From positions 147,812,274 to 147,876,273 of the forward strand of contig CM077115.1 in the NCBI GenBank assembly GCA_039619475.1: a stretch of DNA of 64,000 bases, in the 5' to 3' direction. The DNA comes from Icerya purchasi (Eukaryota; Arthropoda; Insecta; Hemiptera; Monophlebidae). The notes beneath the pieces were generated by a model. It did no database searches. It had not been told where the DNA came from and worked only from the letters and a program-made list of their open reading frames with translations. The position numbers were made by a program, and so were the translations under genes. The first letter of the stretch is position 1; each line of letters starts with the position of its first letter. Shown here piece after piece: positions 10,301-25,300 of the stretch.

Positions 10301-13300
10301 AATCAAACGCACAAAATAAAGAAAAAATAAAAAACACGTATAAACCAAAACCGGTTATGGAATTTAATAATTACTTCGAATTAAAGCTGGAGTTTTTTCA
10401 TTATTTATCAAATTAATTTGGAATATTTAAAATTTGTTAAAATAGATTTTTCAATGAAGTAGATTAAATAAAACTTATTTCTACACATTTTTAAAAACTT
10501 TTTTTCGACATTTAAAAAAAAAAACTTCTAAAAAATTTCCAAAAACAGAATAGAAAACGAAATTTTTTCACAAAAAACGTAAAAATATCAAAAAATATGG
10601 GTTTTATTTAAATTTAACATCTTTAAAAAAGGAAAAACATAAGAAAAGTTTACAAAAATTATTATTTTTTTTAAAACCCGAAATTAATTAAAATTTAAAA
10701 AACAACTATATATTTTAAAAGCAATTTAATTTATTCGAAAAAACGAATTTTAATGGAGAGAATTATTGTTTTTTTTTTTTTTTTTAAATTAGTTCTCTGT
10801 AGTACGTTAAAAAACGATGATGTGATTAGAGAATTATAAATAAGGAGAAAGGATACAGTAAACATATATAAGAATGGTCGCTGGAACAAATAATCCACTA
10901 AAGTTATTTCTTGAATGAGTAAGATCTTAAAAATAACTACGTGATTATAATTTTATTATCGCTACATCAGAAAATAAAATAATGAAAGATTAAGAAGAAG
11001 AAAAAAAAGAAAAGAAAAAAACCTAGTCTAATTGTGATCTTTCTTTCATTGTAGCCGAAATATTAAGGTAAAAACATCCTAGGGGGCTCCTAAAAAGTAT
11101 GAAAATCCAATAACCACGAAAGAGAAATTTTAATATCTTTAGAGTGTTACAAATTGAAAACAAACTCTTTTATAAAATAAAAGTAAAATTAGAACAAAAT
11201 GCAAACGATATACTAAACTCGAGAAAAATAATATCGAGGAACTAACCTCGCAGTTCCGATGTATTTTCGTCCGAATTACTATCATTGCTATAGAAAATCG
11301 ATCGACAATCTTTTTCTTCATCTAATTTTTGAGTTTTATCCGAAGCTGGATCATCAGATGTAATTTCGTTTGTAGCAAAAAAGGGCATTTGAGAAAATCG
11401 TTTCCAAAATTTTTCCGTATCTTCGAAGCAATCATCGGTACTTACCTCCGACTGTAATTGTGCACATAGCATACGCGTAAAAAATTAAAAATATTTGAAT
11501 CATATATACGAGGCAAAGTTTCTTAACTATCGATCAAGATTAATAATAAAGATGGGAGGAGTACATTTAAACTAATTAACTTGCGTGATTTAAGTGTTCA
11601 TTATGATGGTAAAAATTTATCCACATCCATTTGGCTTGCAATCGAAATTATTTACTATATTTCAAATGTAAATTGCGCCACTGATAAAATTTCATAGTCT
11701 AAATAAACGAACAAGCTTATTTCGAAGGAAACTCAAAATAGGAACAATTGATACCAATTTTTTTGAATAGGATTAGGATGATTTAATTGCGAATAATTGA
11801 AAAAATTGCAGCAAATATTAGGTCAGTTAGACAAGATACAGACATCATTATTACATTCCCACGATTTTAATCAAACGGTTAAGAATGGTCATCATCATTT
11901 GTCAAAGATTGAAGCGAGCAATAAGCGTGCATTTTATTAATAAAAAAAAAAAAATTCTCCTGACCAGGTATCGGGGGGATTTTGAAGTTAAGGTTTGCAA
12001 TATACTAAGCCTAACGGCACTGATAAGAGCAAAGGAACTACTAGTTTCTTTCTCTTGATACTTTCTCAGATTCCTCTGATACCCAATTGTTTCAAGCTGG
12101 ATAAATCTTAGAGTGACCTGAATCCGAAGCAGAACAAGACTCAAACTCGTAACCTTTGTATACCACTGCGATACCAAATTTTATTAATAGAGGAATTGAA
12201 TAGAAAAAAAAAAACCAGAAAAAACTTATGCAATTAGCAGAATCAAAGATAAAATCACGATTCATTTACAAAGCCTTGTACTGCATTTCGAGAAGCAAAA
12301 AAATTGGAATTATATTTAAATATGAAAATTAGTAATCGTGCAAAATTAAAAATAACAAAACTTTTCTTATCGATACAATACCAATTGTACAAATAAACAA
12401 GAGGAATAATATTAAAGAGTCAATAAACGAACTAAAGTTTTAAAAAAAAATGGCAACACCGATGAGAGCTACTTTACACTCTAAACTAATACTATGTTTA
12501 TTATCAGGGATGAATCCAGTGGGGGTTTTAGCTTGATACAAGCTACTTAAGAATGCGGCAATTTCATGGGAAATAAAATTCTTTTTATTGGCTTTGTTTA
12601 CAGTTATGTCAAAAGTTGCTGCCAAAACATTTTGAAATGGTTCAATTTGTCGTATATTTTTAAATTTCAAAATTACGAGATTTATTTTTGACGAAAAAAT
12701 GAAACTTCATAAAATAACAATAAAAAAAAAAAAAATGATCTCTTAAAATTTTACTTTGACGTTTGCTTGCTATTCTATGAAAAATCTGATATTCTTTCAT
12801 TGCAAATGTGCGAAAGACGTAAAATACTCGTGAGCTGAAAAAATTAATCGCTGCGTTTGGTATTTTTTGTCTGCGTAAACGGGAACTCTCACGTTTCACG
12901 TCGATCCATTTATTATTAATATCAATAAATTGTTTAAACGTTTCTTTTCGGTTTTCATTTATTCTTTTCTTTTAAAGCGACATGATCTATAGATAACTTC
13001 ATTTCCGTTTCTGTTGTTTTTTTCTTTTTTTTCATTTCCAAGAAAAGTCCATTTAAAACAGCTGAAACATCACGGCGTATTCGTTTATTATAAAAAGATA
13101 ATGAACCCATTAGAATTTTTTAACAATATGTTCTTTAATGCTACAATTAGATTTAATCATTTTAAAACCAATTGAGAAAACATTGTTGTTTACAATCGGT
13201 TATTTTACTTGAAATTTATTGTTCACACTTGCTTTTTCATTATTTTAAATTACGTAATAAATCACATCTCACATATTTGGTATTACTCAGGAATATCCTA

Positions 13301-16300
13301 AAAAAATGTTCTCAGTAAAAATATAAAAAAAATCTCTGCCCCCCAAGAACATAAATTACCCCCCCCCCCCCCCCCCCCCGAAACAAATTCCTGAATTCAT
13401 CACTGTTTATTATTATGATTTTTGTTTGGTATAACTCGCATATGTTTAGTCGTTTTATTGTGTATTGCGTCTTTACATTTTTGTTTTTGCGGAAGAAAAG
13501 GTGTATCCGCAAGAAACAGATATAGCAAAAATGATCGAAATAGATTTTATATACTGAATTATGTTGACATTTATTATGTAAAATTCAAATGCCACGTTGA
13601 AATTCTATAAAAACTGAAATTTCTTGTTAATATTTTTATTTTACTTTCCCTTCTACGGAGTTGTGGTTTAGTTAAATATCAAATTTTTAAACATTCCGCG
13701 TGTTAATCTACAAATTAGTAAACATATTACAGCGCAATTATAAATAACTAAGATACAGCAAATATTTTAGTTCAGAAACGTTTTCAACAATACCTCATCA
13801 TCAGTTAAAGAAAAATTTCACTGTGGCGCTGGTGCGCTCTTTGTTGATGATATTTTAATTGTCGAATAGCTTATGTGAAAAGTATAGAACAATTAGAATT
13901 ATCTTACCTCATCAATAATTTTCGATTTTTGTGGTTGCTGTTCGTCCAGAATAGCCGTTCCATTATTATCATCTGTTACCTGAGAACTAGATAAAGAAGA
14001 GGATTTTGTTTTCGGTTTTTTAACATCCAATTTATGAAACAGCGCATTCCAGTTATACAAAATTTCAGCTACAGACCTTTTCAGCAGTACAATCGAATCT
14101 TCTAGCTTACATAATTCCGCATAGATCTGTTTGTCTAACATGAACAATTTGAAAAAACAAATAAACAGAAAAGCAATTTTTAATGTAGCATAAAAAATCC
14201 TGCCCCACTGTAGAGCAGTATTATGCGATTTCGTCAGCGAAGGCTCAAGCACAATTAAGGTTCGCGAGAAAAAATGTATAGATTCATAAGTCTTTACGTA
14301 GGCATTTATATAAAAAATCCAACCAACATTAATATCAGCATGGTACATACCTTTGTAATGACCCAAATCGCGTCACTCTTTGTCCGGGTAGAAAAGTCAA
14401 TATGAAAATCAATAAAAAAGTGGTCGTTGCACTTTTTCAGTCATATCAATGAACGTAACAGCTTGCTAGCAACCATATATTCTATAACTAGGTAACCGAA
14501 TAACACAAGGGAACGTGCATCATGTTTTATACTTTCAAATGTAGTCTTTTGTAAATTACCTGGCAAAGCACTGCGTCTTTTTTTTTTTTAATTTATTTCA
14601 ACGGCGCATAACACAAATTTAGTTTTACGAGTAGTAGCAAAAGTATACTTAAATACAGCTTTACAAATATATTCACTAAGAACAGAAAATAATTTTTTAA
14701 GCGTTTAAAATAAAGAGTGTGAGGTGCTCATGATTACAATTAAAGCTTGAATTGCGTAACAGATAGTAAAAAAATTTGCTAAACAAGTAAGTTCTTGAGA
14801 GAAAATAAAAATAAAATAATGATCCGATTTCATTGATACCGTAATCAAAAATAATAACCAACTCAAAAACCAACAATGAACTCACCAAAAAACTTATTTT
14901 AAGATAAAATTATTAAATTCCTTTAGCTAACATAAATGATGGGAACAGTGTAAAAAATGCTGCTTATTAAAAAGAAATTCTATATTCTTTACAAATTCCG
15001 GAAATTAATTTCAGTTAAATAATTATTTAACAAAAGACCAGCGGGGGATTTTTTTCGATAATATTTATAATTAGACACACACGCTATATATTATGGCAAA
15101 AAAATTATGATTAATACACTTTTACCTGTAGCACTGAAGATTTAGACAAAAAGAAATTACCGTATATTAAATCAAACAAAAGAGAAATGTATTCCAATGA
15201 CTGTAGTGTTAACCCAGATAAAAATGTCTTTGGTCAGCGAAAAATCCGAAGATAAACTGAGTGATCGTATCTAAATGTTGAACTAAAGCCGAATCCAGTA
15301 ACAGTGGCAGAACGTCGAGAATTGTGCAATTAAGCTTTTTACAATGTACCAAGAATAATGCCGAGAATAATATTGGGAAATAGTTTCTTATTCTCTTAGA
15401 TCATTTTTCTGATGTACCCAGTTCAATTTCAGATTAGGTAAGTGACTTGAGCTGAAACGAGGCAATTGATAAAAACCCGTGCCTCCGGTTCAATAGCAGA
15501 GTACCTTAACTACTAGGTTATGGCGTAGAAAACCGTGTAGGTTTAGTGATACTGTATTTTTCTAAAAAAGTCGTTCCGGCGTTTTTACATGTTATGGAAA
15601 AAATACTAAAAAACTGCAGTACCTGATGGTTCGCTAGTATCGTCCAAATCGAACGAACTTAATGAAACTTGAATAGCTTCTACGTTTTGTTTGAAAGCAG
15701 CTTGTTGTTTCGTCAGATGGAATTTCATTCCTTGCATTGTCGATGACGCTGCATTAAAACAAACGACGGACGGCATAAGAAGAATTTATACATTATAATA
15801 AATCTAAGTAAATGGTAAAACAATTTAGCATTTTAAATATTGTTTTATTACATTGTATTATAATTTATAAATATTAAAACGCATGAAAAGTAATTCACGC
15901 AATTAATTTTCTTACAAGCGTTTAAATAGTTCATAAAAGAAAATAGTAGTGTAATTCTCAACTGCTTGCTAGAATTATTATTTCAATTAATGTATATCCT
16001 CAGAAACGTTTTCGGGCAGAGCCCATATTGAGCCGGAAAAATACACGAATACAGAAGGGAATAAATGTTACGAACCAATTATAAAAAGTTTTACAGCGCG
16101 AACATAAAATCGATGTGTGTTGCGAAGGAAAAGTAAAATCATACTAAAAATTATTAGACGGACTATATCATATTTATAAAGGAAACTTTAAAAGAAAAGC
16201 GGGTTACACGTTATGTTTATATAAAAAACAAGGAAAATCAAAGAAATCAAAGTGAAACCGGAGAAATAAATTAAAGGTGCCTGATCGATTCGCTATATTT

Positions 16301-19300
16301 TTAAACGTTATAAATGTTCATTTAATGTTTATTTTAATTTTCACTTTTTTTTAAAAATATTTCCATAATGGTTGATTAATATAACCCATTCAATTACGCA
16401 TTAATCCCATTTTACAATATCCTATTCATTTATTATTATACTCATCTATTTAAAATATATACTTAACGCTTGGATTTTTTAATATAAATGCACACTACTG
16501 TTTGCGCGATACTCGATTTCATTAACTGTAAATTTATTAAATTCATAAAAAAGTTTGTTTGTGAGTTCATCTACATATTACCATTACACATTATGTTATT
16601 ACCATTAAATCCTTGTAAAACGTGTCCTGTATTATCCTGTAAATTACATCTAATACATCTATCTGAATATGAAATTTTAAATCTTTTTAGATAATCTTTA
16701 AACATTCCACGACCTGATATGAAGTGTACGTTAAAATAATTTGGTACATAAACATTACTGTTAATTCTTTCAATTAGGCTTGGAAAAAACTTAAATGTGT
16801 TACCCCATTATACTTTTCTCACATTTTCTGGAACTTATCAATATAATATTTATTTATTATCTTTTTAAATTTCTTTAATTTAAATAATTTATTTCTTTTA
16901 CTAAAACATGAGTTTTCATATACTACGTTAATAAAATAATGTATTATGTTGATTTTGTTTTTAATTAAAAATAGACTTATATGTTTCTTATCTCCATTTA
17001 TAATGGCATGATATTTGACTAATGATGAGTAATAACTAATTATTCTATATGATGTAATTAATTTTAATGCCAATGTTCTTGGATAATTTTTCAAAATTTT
17101 ATGAAATCCTTTAATTTTATGCGCGTCAATATAAATTGTTAGGTAACATCACTGATTTATATAATATAATTCCCTTCTTATAATTTAATTTACTATCGTT
17201 GTTGTAAAGTTTATTAAAAACACATATAAATTTTGTTAATCTACTTTTAATATAATTAATGCAGTTATAGAATTTTAATTTATTAGTAATTCGAAATACT
17301 TAATCAGCTATACGCATTTAATTTTCAATATATATTGATTTAAATTAAAAGGGCTAATTATATTTATTTTGTTAAATGCTATGTAATCTGATTTCTTTTT
17401 TTACATTGATATACAGGCTAAATTTATTCAAAAACTCTTCTGTATATTTATAAAAATGAATGTTTGTTTGTCCTGTATGCATTCCTGTACCGCTAGACAG
17501 ATCATACTAAAATTTTCAGAGTATATTCGTGTTGTCCAAATGAAGGTTTTTAAGGTATAATTGAGTTTTCTACCCCTTCTCTATCACGAAATATGTTTTA
17601 AGTAGTTGAGATGTGACCGGCGGTACCGAAATGTGTACGGGACGAATAAAAAAAAAATTAATTTTTATGAAATTTTAAATCAAATGATTACCATGTTAAA
17701 TATAAATTAAACGTAAAAATTTAAATAAAATAATTACTACGGTAAATAATTGAAATCATCAAACCTTCATGACATGATATAAACATACAAGTCGTGCTCC
17801 TAGCCTAGCTGTTGTACTCGTTGCGGAGTTAAAAAAAAAAGTAGCGTTTTCTATTATTTTTTACAAAGAAATAAAAAATCCTGCAACGGAATTTTCAATA
17901 TTTGCACCCAGGAATGTTATTTATACTCGAGTTTAAAATCTTTTCTCAATTACTGCAGTTTACTGTTGTGGTAATAAATTAATTTTAATAAATTGAAAGA
18001 TATGAGTGAAGAAGATGCTCTTTTAAATGTGTATTTATGAGAGATCACCGTGTGAATAACTCGGTCCTTTCAAAATAATGGCTATGTATGCTGTTTAGTT
18101 GAACGAAATTTTTTGTTAGATCATGACAGATAGATTATAGAAAGATCGATAATCTTCAGCTAAACATGAAGACTATTTTTTGTTGGACAGTGATAAGTAT
18201 GTTTTCCAAAGAGAGGAAGAATTAAGCAGTATTGATGGGCGAACTGAAAATTAAAATTATAAAAAAATTTAAAAACTTCAAAAAAATTGTAACAAATCCG
18301 TGAGATTTGTAATAATATTTAACTTACAGGCCGTCGATGTACTATCATTCTCTAACGAATAGAGTTTTTCTAAAATCGAACTAAATACTTCATGACCCAT
18401 AAGCGACCATTGTTTAATTTGATCTAATACCGACGCCATATCGAACTTTATCGTAGGAACCCTAAGTACTAACGGTGGAAATGAAATCTCCCATAACGAA
18501 ATCGTACTATTTCTAACGGAATAACAGAAAATTCTAAATTAATATACGGGGAACAGTATACAATGAAAATGGTTTCCATTACGGAACAAAACAGTATATC
18601 AGCTTCGATAAAAAAAACAAAAAGAAAAAAAAAATTCGTCACTAAAACGATTAACAAAAATTGGTATAAACTTATCTTTATTATGTCTGTTTATTTTGAA
18701 TAGCGAACGAATCCGAAATTTTCGTTAATAATTCAATCAGTTATTCGGAAAAAAACGCTTGTTGATTTGTTTTTAAATAAATATATTTATAAAATATTTA
18801 TTATTAAAGAATTTAGCTCGTTTTATTTTGATTTTTTCTTCTTCTTTTTTTTTTTTTTTGTATATTTAACGATATACCAATAAAAAGTGAGAAGTACAAC
18901 GCGGTTTAATTAGTAAAATCCGAAATCGAAAGAAGAAAAACTGAAAAAATAAAAGTTACAGAAAATTTAGGGGAAAAAATTAAAATGTTTGGCGCAAAGA
19001 AGGCTAACACCACTATCTTTATTAGGGGCTTTGCTCTTATCTCGCATCACTAATAGTATCTAGAAGTCCAGCAGCAAGTTTGTTTGGATGACTTTTTGGT
19101 CTCCTTGCGTGTTTTCGGGCATGAGCTTTAACAGCATCAGCCAAATATTCTATAGATAAATCTTGATGCCAGGTTAAGTTTGTTGCATACCATGGCGCCT
19201 TGGTTAGGAGTCTAAGGATTTTATCCCGCGTAACCTGTATCATCCTTAGATTTGTAGGTTTAGCACAGCCCCAAAAACTCTGAAAATCCAAAGAGGTTTA

Positions 19301-22300
19301 TACATTAAACGTTTATTATCAATATTTAAAACGCTATTTCTTGCTATGAACCGGTACATTTCTTTAATACGAATATCTAATTCTCTTTTTTTGCGTGTTT
19401 TCACCTTCTGAGGTAACGCTGACACTTGATTGGTGAAAAAAACTAGCTAGAACTTTTTAAAAAGTCATCGACTTCTACGCCCGCAGCAGCCGTTAAGACG
19501 AACAAAATCTTAAATCGAAAAATGTAATTTTTACTTTTTATCAACACAGCATGAAATTTGTCACTGCTTTAATCTCGTATTTCATTCTTTTGATTACTAG
19601 AAAAATCTGAAGTGATTTTCTATTAACTATATGGAGTAAATGAACACATTAGTTTCGCAATCGTTTGTAGTACTTATAAGTTCCATACATTAAACATCAT
19701 CATCATTATCTCCTCAACCGTTCGGTTATTCGTATATTTTTTTTAGCTACATCACGCCAGTACTTTTTTCAAATTCTCTGACTTTCAATAAATTTCCCTG
19801 TGATCTTTTTCAGTTTTCCAGAAAGTGACAACACCCTGACTATCTCTGAAAATTATTTTACATTTTAAATTCGATGTACAGCGCATTAGTACCTATTACA
19901 AAAACCAAAAAAAAATTAATCTATGAAAAAAAATAATGAACGCGGTAAAAGTTCATCGGAGGAATACTGATTTATAGTGTGTTAAAGATCTATAATAGAA
20001 AAATTGGAAAAAAAAAACATCGATATTTGATTACGTAATAGGGACAGATGAAACTAACGGAAAAAACTGAAAATTTAAATAATGCTATATCGATATAAAT
20101 TTCTGACTTCTTTAAATAGATCAAATATGCAAATTTTAAAACCGCTAAGGCGTCAAAGAGAAAAAAGTCATAATTTGCGCGCAAATAGTCTGTGATATAT
20201 CGAAGGATATCCGCTTTATAATAAATATTGTACATTACGTTTAATGTTAATAATATGCTCTTCCGACATAATGTTTTTTATTTCACATAGAAAATTTAAA
20301 ATAAGAAAGCGTCAATGACGTTCTCTGTTTGTTAGTGTTTTGCCACTATTTTATCTTTCTTATCAATGTTTCAGAATCAGAAAAAAAAACAAACAAATAC
20401 AAGTTCTTTGTTTTGCTGAAATTTTGGACCAAATGTAAATTTCGAATATCAACACGTTTAAAATTAGGAAAAAATTCTTAATTTTTTTTTGAAAAATTAC
20501 GCTTATTATGATTTTTTTCCATGTCATGCATAAAAAAAAATCGATTTCAAGTTTTTGTTTTTTATCGTTTAAAATTAGGAAAATGTTAGATTCTGCATCC
20601 AGCACACAAACTGGTTAGTGTATATTTCGTTTGAATTTTACTCGTAACTGTAAGAAGTATATAAGTTAATATGCGTAATATTTTACACGTGATAATAGTT
20701 CTTTCTTTTCCAAATTCGTTTCAAATAAAATAGTGGATTTGTATTGATCGATAAAGTATACTATGATGTATTATTAAATTTAGACAACTTTAATGATTGC
20801 ATCATGTCGGCAAGTGTGTATTTGAGAATCTATAATTTACCAATAATTGAAATATTTACTTTGGTTCTTTAAAAAGTCACGAAACTAATAATTTTCTCGA
20901 GCACAACTCAAAATTGCTAAAAATTCAAGAAGTCGATAAACAAATTTTCGAAATTTTGACGCTAAAACTTCGAGAAAAAAACCAAAACCTTTAAAAAATC
21001 CAGACTACCAAGTCTCCCGTGAATAAACTTCTACATTATCAATATAAAAACAAATCTACTTAAGCTGCTATCAAATTGTAAGTATTGTTTTATCGCCGGT
21101 CAAGTAAACATAAAGCAATCGTTTTCGGTCAGAAAATTAATTTTAAATGATAACCATTGTAGATTTCAAACCGAAAATTACGTAAATAAATTTAATCAAT
21201 AATACACGGCTTTTAAAAAACTACTGTAAGAATTAAAGGAGAGCTAGTACCTCTTTAAATAAATTACTTACGTTTTTTTTTAATACTTTTTTGTAATATT
21301 TCACTGCTGCAGCTGTAAATAGGTGTTACTGCTAGACAGCATCTGTTATGAGCAATAAAATCCGAGAAGAAAAAAGTATTCAACAACGCTCAATCGTGTG
21401 CAGTTTACTGGCTCAACGAGTACAATAATAAATACTCGATACATTAAATTTCAAATTACTTTATCCGATCCATACTTGTCATTTTGGCGTTTTGTTATAA
21501 CCACTAATAAAAATATGTTTCTCTCAGCGTTGAAGTTAATAGGTGTGTTCGCCAAAAAAAAAAAAAAACAAAAAAAAACAAAAAAAAAAACAAATCAAGA
21601 CAGAGTCGTTTTTTCCATTTTAAAGCAAAAGTATTTTATGCACATTTCGGAAGGTGTATTTTGGCTTTTTTTAGACAGTTCATATAATACCGGAATAATT
21701 ACATGAAATTATTTGAAAATTAGGCAAAAATTAAAATTTTTTTATAGTTTTTTTTTTTTTTAAATTAAAAATCAAAAATGCATTAACTATTTTTATGTTA
21801 TATAGTTGCCGTGAAATGTAAAACGGAAAATTACTTATTATATTTCAAATAAATTTAGGTAACTGTTAATTTCTTTCAACTACATTTCAGAATTTGCGAG
21901 CACTTAGTTATTTTATAAGTTAAAATTATGTACCTAAATATAGCTACGATATTATTGTAGAAGAAGTACTGATAAAAATTATGATGGAGTAGGTGCTGAC
22001 ATTCATCTTCATTTACAGTGCGGCATACGTATTTCGTACCATAAAATCGCAGCTCGAGATATTTAGCGAATGATAGACCCCAAGTATCATTTGACATAGC
22101 TGTTACCGGCGTGCTCTGAAAATAGAATTATTCGGTAACTAAAAGTAAGCTGTAAAGGGAGTCTCGTATTATTTACAAGCGTCACGAATCGCGAATTTAA
22201 GGTTCATATGTACCTTATCGAATAAGATTTAAATAATATATGTAACAGACGAAACAACGCTATTTATTTATTTTTTATATTCAAATCCTATTGTGGTCAC

Positions 22301-25300
22301 CGTTTACTTATAATTTCCTAGTTATCAATTTCCATCGGTTTTCAGGAGTCAAAACAAATTGGATATTAATATATGAAAATACCATTGATTTTATAAATGA
22401 GTTAAGTAACTCTCTTTTCTATTACAATCAACGGTTTCACCTTACTCGGGCCCAATATAACAGACTAAACTCGTCAAAATATCATTATATAGATAATGAA
22501 AATCGACTACACATATAAAACGAAAATAACAAATAATTCTTTAATGTGTAATTTAAAATTCTATAACGCATAATTTACGTAAGAACAATTCTATGCATTT
22601 TTATTATAATTAAGTAATAAATAACGTATGTGCACTTATCGTTATATCTGAATAATCGCTTGATATTATGATTTCAATTTCCACTCCCTGATTTATTTTT
22701 TGGTCGATTTCTTCAGATTTATTTAGAAATTGTCTCATTTCGCACGATTTCTAACGTAATTTTGTTTCTTAAAATTTCCTTCTTTATTTAGTTTCTTTTT
22801 TAAATCGCTACTTAAACCTTATTCTTAATATGCTTACTTTTATAAATAACACGATTTAAAATTTTTTTAAATATTTTTATTTAATTTCATTATTAAATCA
22901 AAGAATAACGTATCTTCTTCTTGACGTATAATCGTCGGTTATATAAGAAATGTGGTAAATAATAATACATAATTCTTAATTATAATTTTAGTTTCAATTT
23001 TGTTAACCGTCTTTTAGTTCATTTACATCCTCTAACGTTAAATGTGAGGGTGAAAATTCATTACAGTCATCCAGTATATGTTGCATTGTCTGTTTGGAAT
23101 TTCCGCACTGGCATGCAGCTGTCGTCACCATACCCCATTTCTGCATTAAATAACCGCATCTTCCCTGTCCGATTCTAATTATGTTAAGAGTCTTCCACTC
23201 TTTTCTAGGTAAATCCATTCCTGCAACTTCTTTCCTTGGGTCGATTACTAAGGAAACGTCTACCGCAAGTGTTAGACGGTTAACTACTCCACTTCAACCG
23301 TTGGTTAAGCAAAGACTTAAAAAGAAAAGAATAACGTATGAACAATATGAACAACATGAAACTTGACTAAAACTGATAAGAGAGCTAATCTCCTTTTACT
23401 ACCAATCGAAATGTCGTTTTTCATTGCCTTATCGTTGCCAGATTCCCTGATTTTCCTAGTATTATAATTATTATTATTATATCGTATCCAGTCGGCTTTT
23501 ATAGTCCATTCTTTGTCCAATACTTCAGAAAAGTTAATGTTTCTTCGTCAATATCTTTATATGGTTTGACGCAGTCAAACTTCCCAATTACACCATAGTT
23601 AAATAGAACCGTTAATTTATTACGGTATTTCTACCTGTGATCTATTAATTAGTAAATATTCTCAATCTTATTTACTTGTAACTTTGGAACCATAACCAAT
23701 ATATATGTACTATAGGGATGGATTGAAGCTAGTTAAATTATAAAGCGACAATTTTGGTTTTTTTTTTTTTTAAACTGAAACAGTCGTAGGTTTTAATTTG
23801 GCTTTAAGCTGGAAAAATTTTACTATTTCAGTAGTTTCGGTTGTGTCGCATATCAGTAGTGACTTAGTGTTACTGCGCGTCGCAATTCTAACTCAGTTGC
23901 CTCTTTTGAGATTGCATCGGTGAAACCAACATTCTTTCCTAGAAATACAGCAAATAAACCAAGTGCCCTTGATATAGTTATTGCAAAAAATTTTAATAAT
24001 CATACAACCCCGAAATCGATAGGAAACTTGTCCTCCGATCACAATCCAATCACTTTTACAATAAATGATCAAGTGCACTTTATGCCAGAATTTAACTATA
24101 GTAAAGCAAAATGGAAGGACTACAAAAAGCAGGTACAAACGCAAATAAAAATACCTTTGACACTAAACACTGCAATGGAAATAGATAAATATATTAAATA
24201 TTTCAATTACATAATACTGTCCGTGGAAAAAAATCACATACCGTTAAAATCTCCGAATAAAGTAACAAGAGAAATATCGAGCAATACAGCAACCTTAATT
24301 AAAATTAAAAACTTTATTAGAAAGAAAAGTCAAAAAAGAAATAACATCTCAGTAATATATAAAGCAATATATAATCATTTATGTAAACTAGTTCGAAATA
24401 AATTAATCATAGAGAGAAATAACCAGTGGAATAGACTTTTAAAAAGACTGACGCCGAAGGATAACTCTTTGTGGAAACTGAATAAATATTTTCGTAGAAA
24501 TCATGCGGAACTGCCGCCGATCAAAATACCAAATACAAACAATGAATATGCATATGATCTCGAAAGTAAGGCAAAAATTTTAGTAGAACACTTTAGCGAA
24601 ATACAAAAACAAAATCAAGGTTTATCTACTCATAATCATTTAATGAACATCAGAAGAACTAGAAATAAATACTTCGTGACAAAAGCAAATAACGCAACAA
24701 ATAATTACATAACTAGCCCCAGGGAAGTAAATACACTTATAAAAAGCCTAAAAAACAAAAATTCTGTAGGACACGATAAAATTAGCATTAAAATGATAAA
24801 GAACTTACCAACAAAAGCAAAAATGTGTGCTTATTCAACTCATGTTTTAGATTACGCTATTTTCCGTTACAATGGAGTCTCGCAGACAGTACCTATACCT
24901 AAGCCCGGTAAGGATGCTTCCCTGGCCGAAAACATACATCCCATCAGCTTACTAACTAACATAAGTAAATTATTTGAAAAAATTATACTTACAAGATTAA
25001 GAAAGCAAAGTGATGAAAATAATATAATATGCGATAATCAATTTGGTTTCCGACCTAAACTTAGTACAACCATACAATTAACTAAAATCTGTGATAAAAT
25101 TACCGACAATTTCAATCTGAACAAACATACAGGAGTATTACTAATAGATATCAAAAAAGCTTTTGACACCACACGGATAGAAGGTACAATTTTTAAACTA
25201 ATTCAACTTCAGTATCCTTATTCTTTAATATCTATAGTGAAATCATATCTTTTAAACAGAAAATTTTATGTTAAACTGAATAGTTATGAGTCACCTGAAT

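Larger units (their letters stand above)
11452..13907. other. PIKfyve intron with a poly-C run and a Penelope-like relic
   Basis: Mostly featureless AT-rich DNA. It holds 21 consecutive C at 13359-13379 and a relic of the hammerhead-like repeat near 13765-13815. The 91-codon open frame at 11902-12177 shows no recognisable family. Confidence 0.5.

Noticed and set aside
13899..14366. A 155-codon minus-strand open frame taken as one long exon
   Set aside because: Only 13908-14134 fits the PIKfyve phase and family pattern. The upstream part is in frame by chance and is preceded by a good acceptor.
15460..15525. Functional tRNA gene
   Set aside because: The B-box is damaged and the acceptor and T arms cannot be paired.
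19037..19290. An extra PIKfyve exon on the same strand
   Set aside because: The protein matches the C-terminus of Jockey-type elements, and exons j and k already join in phase without it.
21398..21706. Plus-strand 102-codon frame with a Lys run
   Set aside because: The Lys run is from A-homopolymers; no family resemblance, no splice support.
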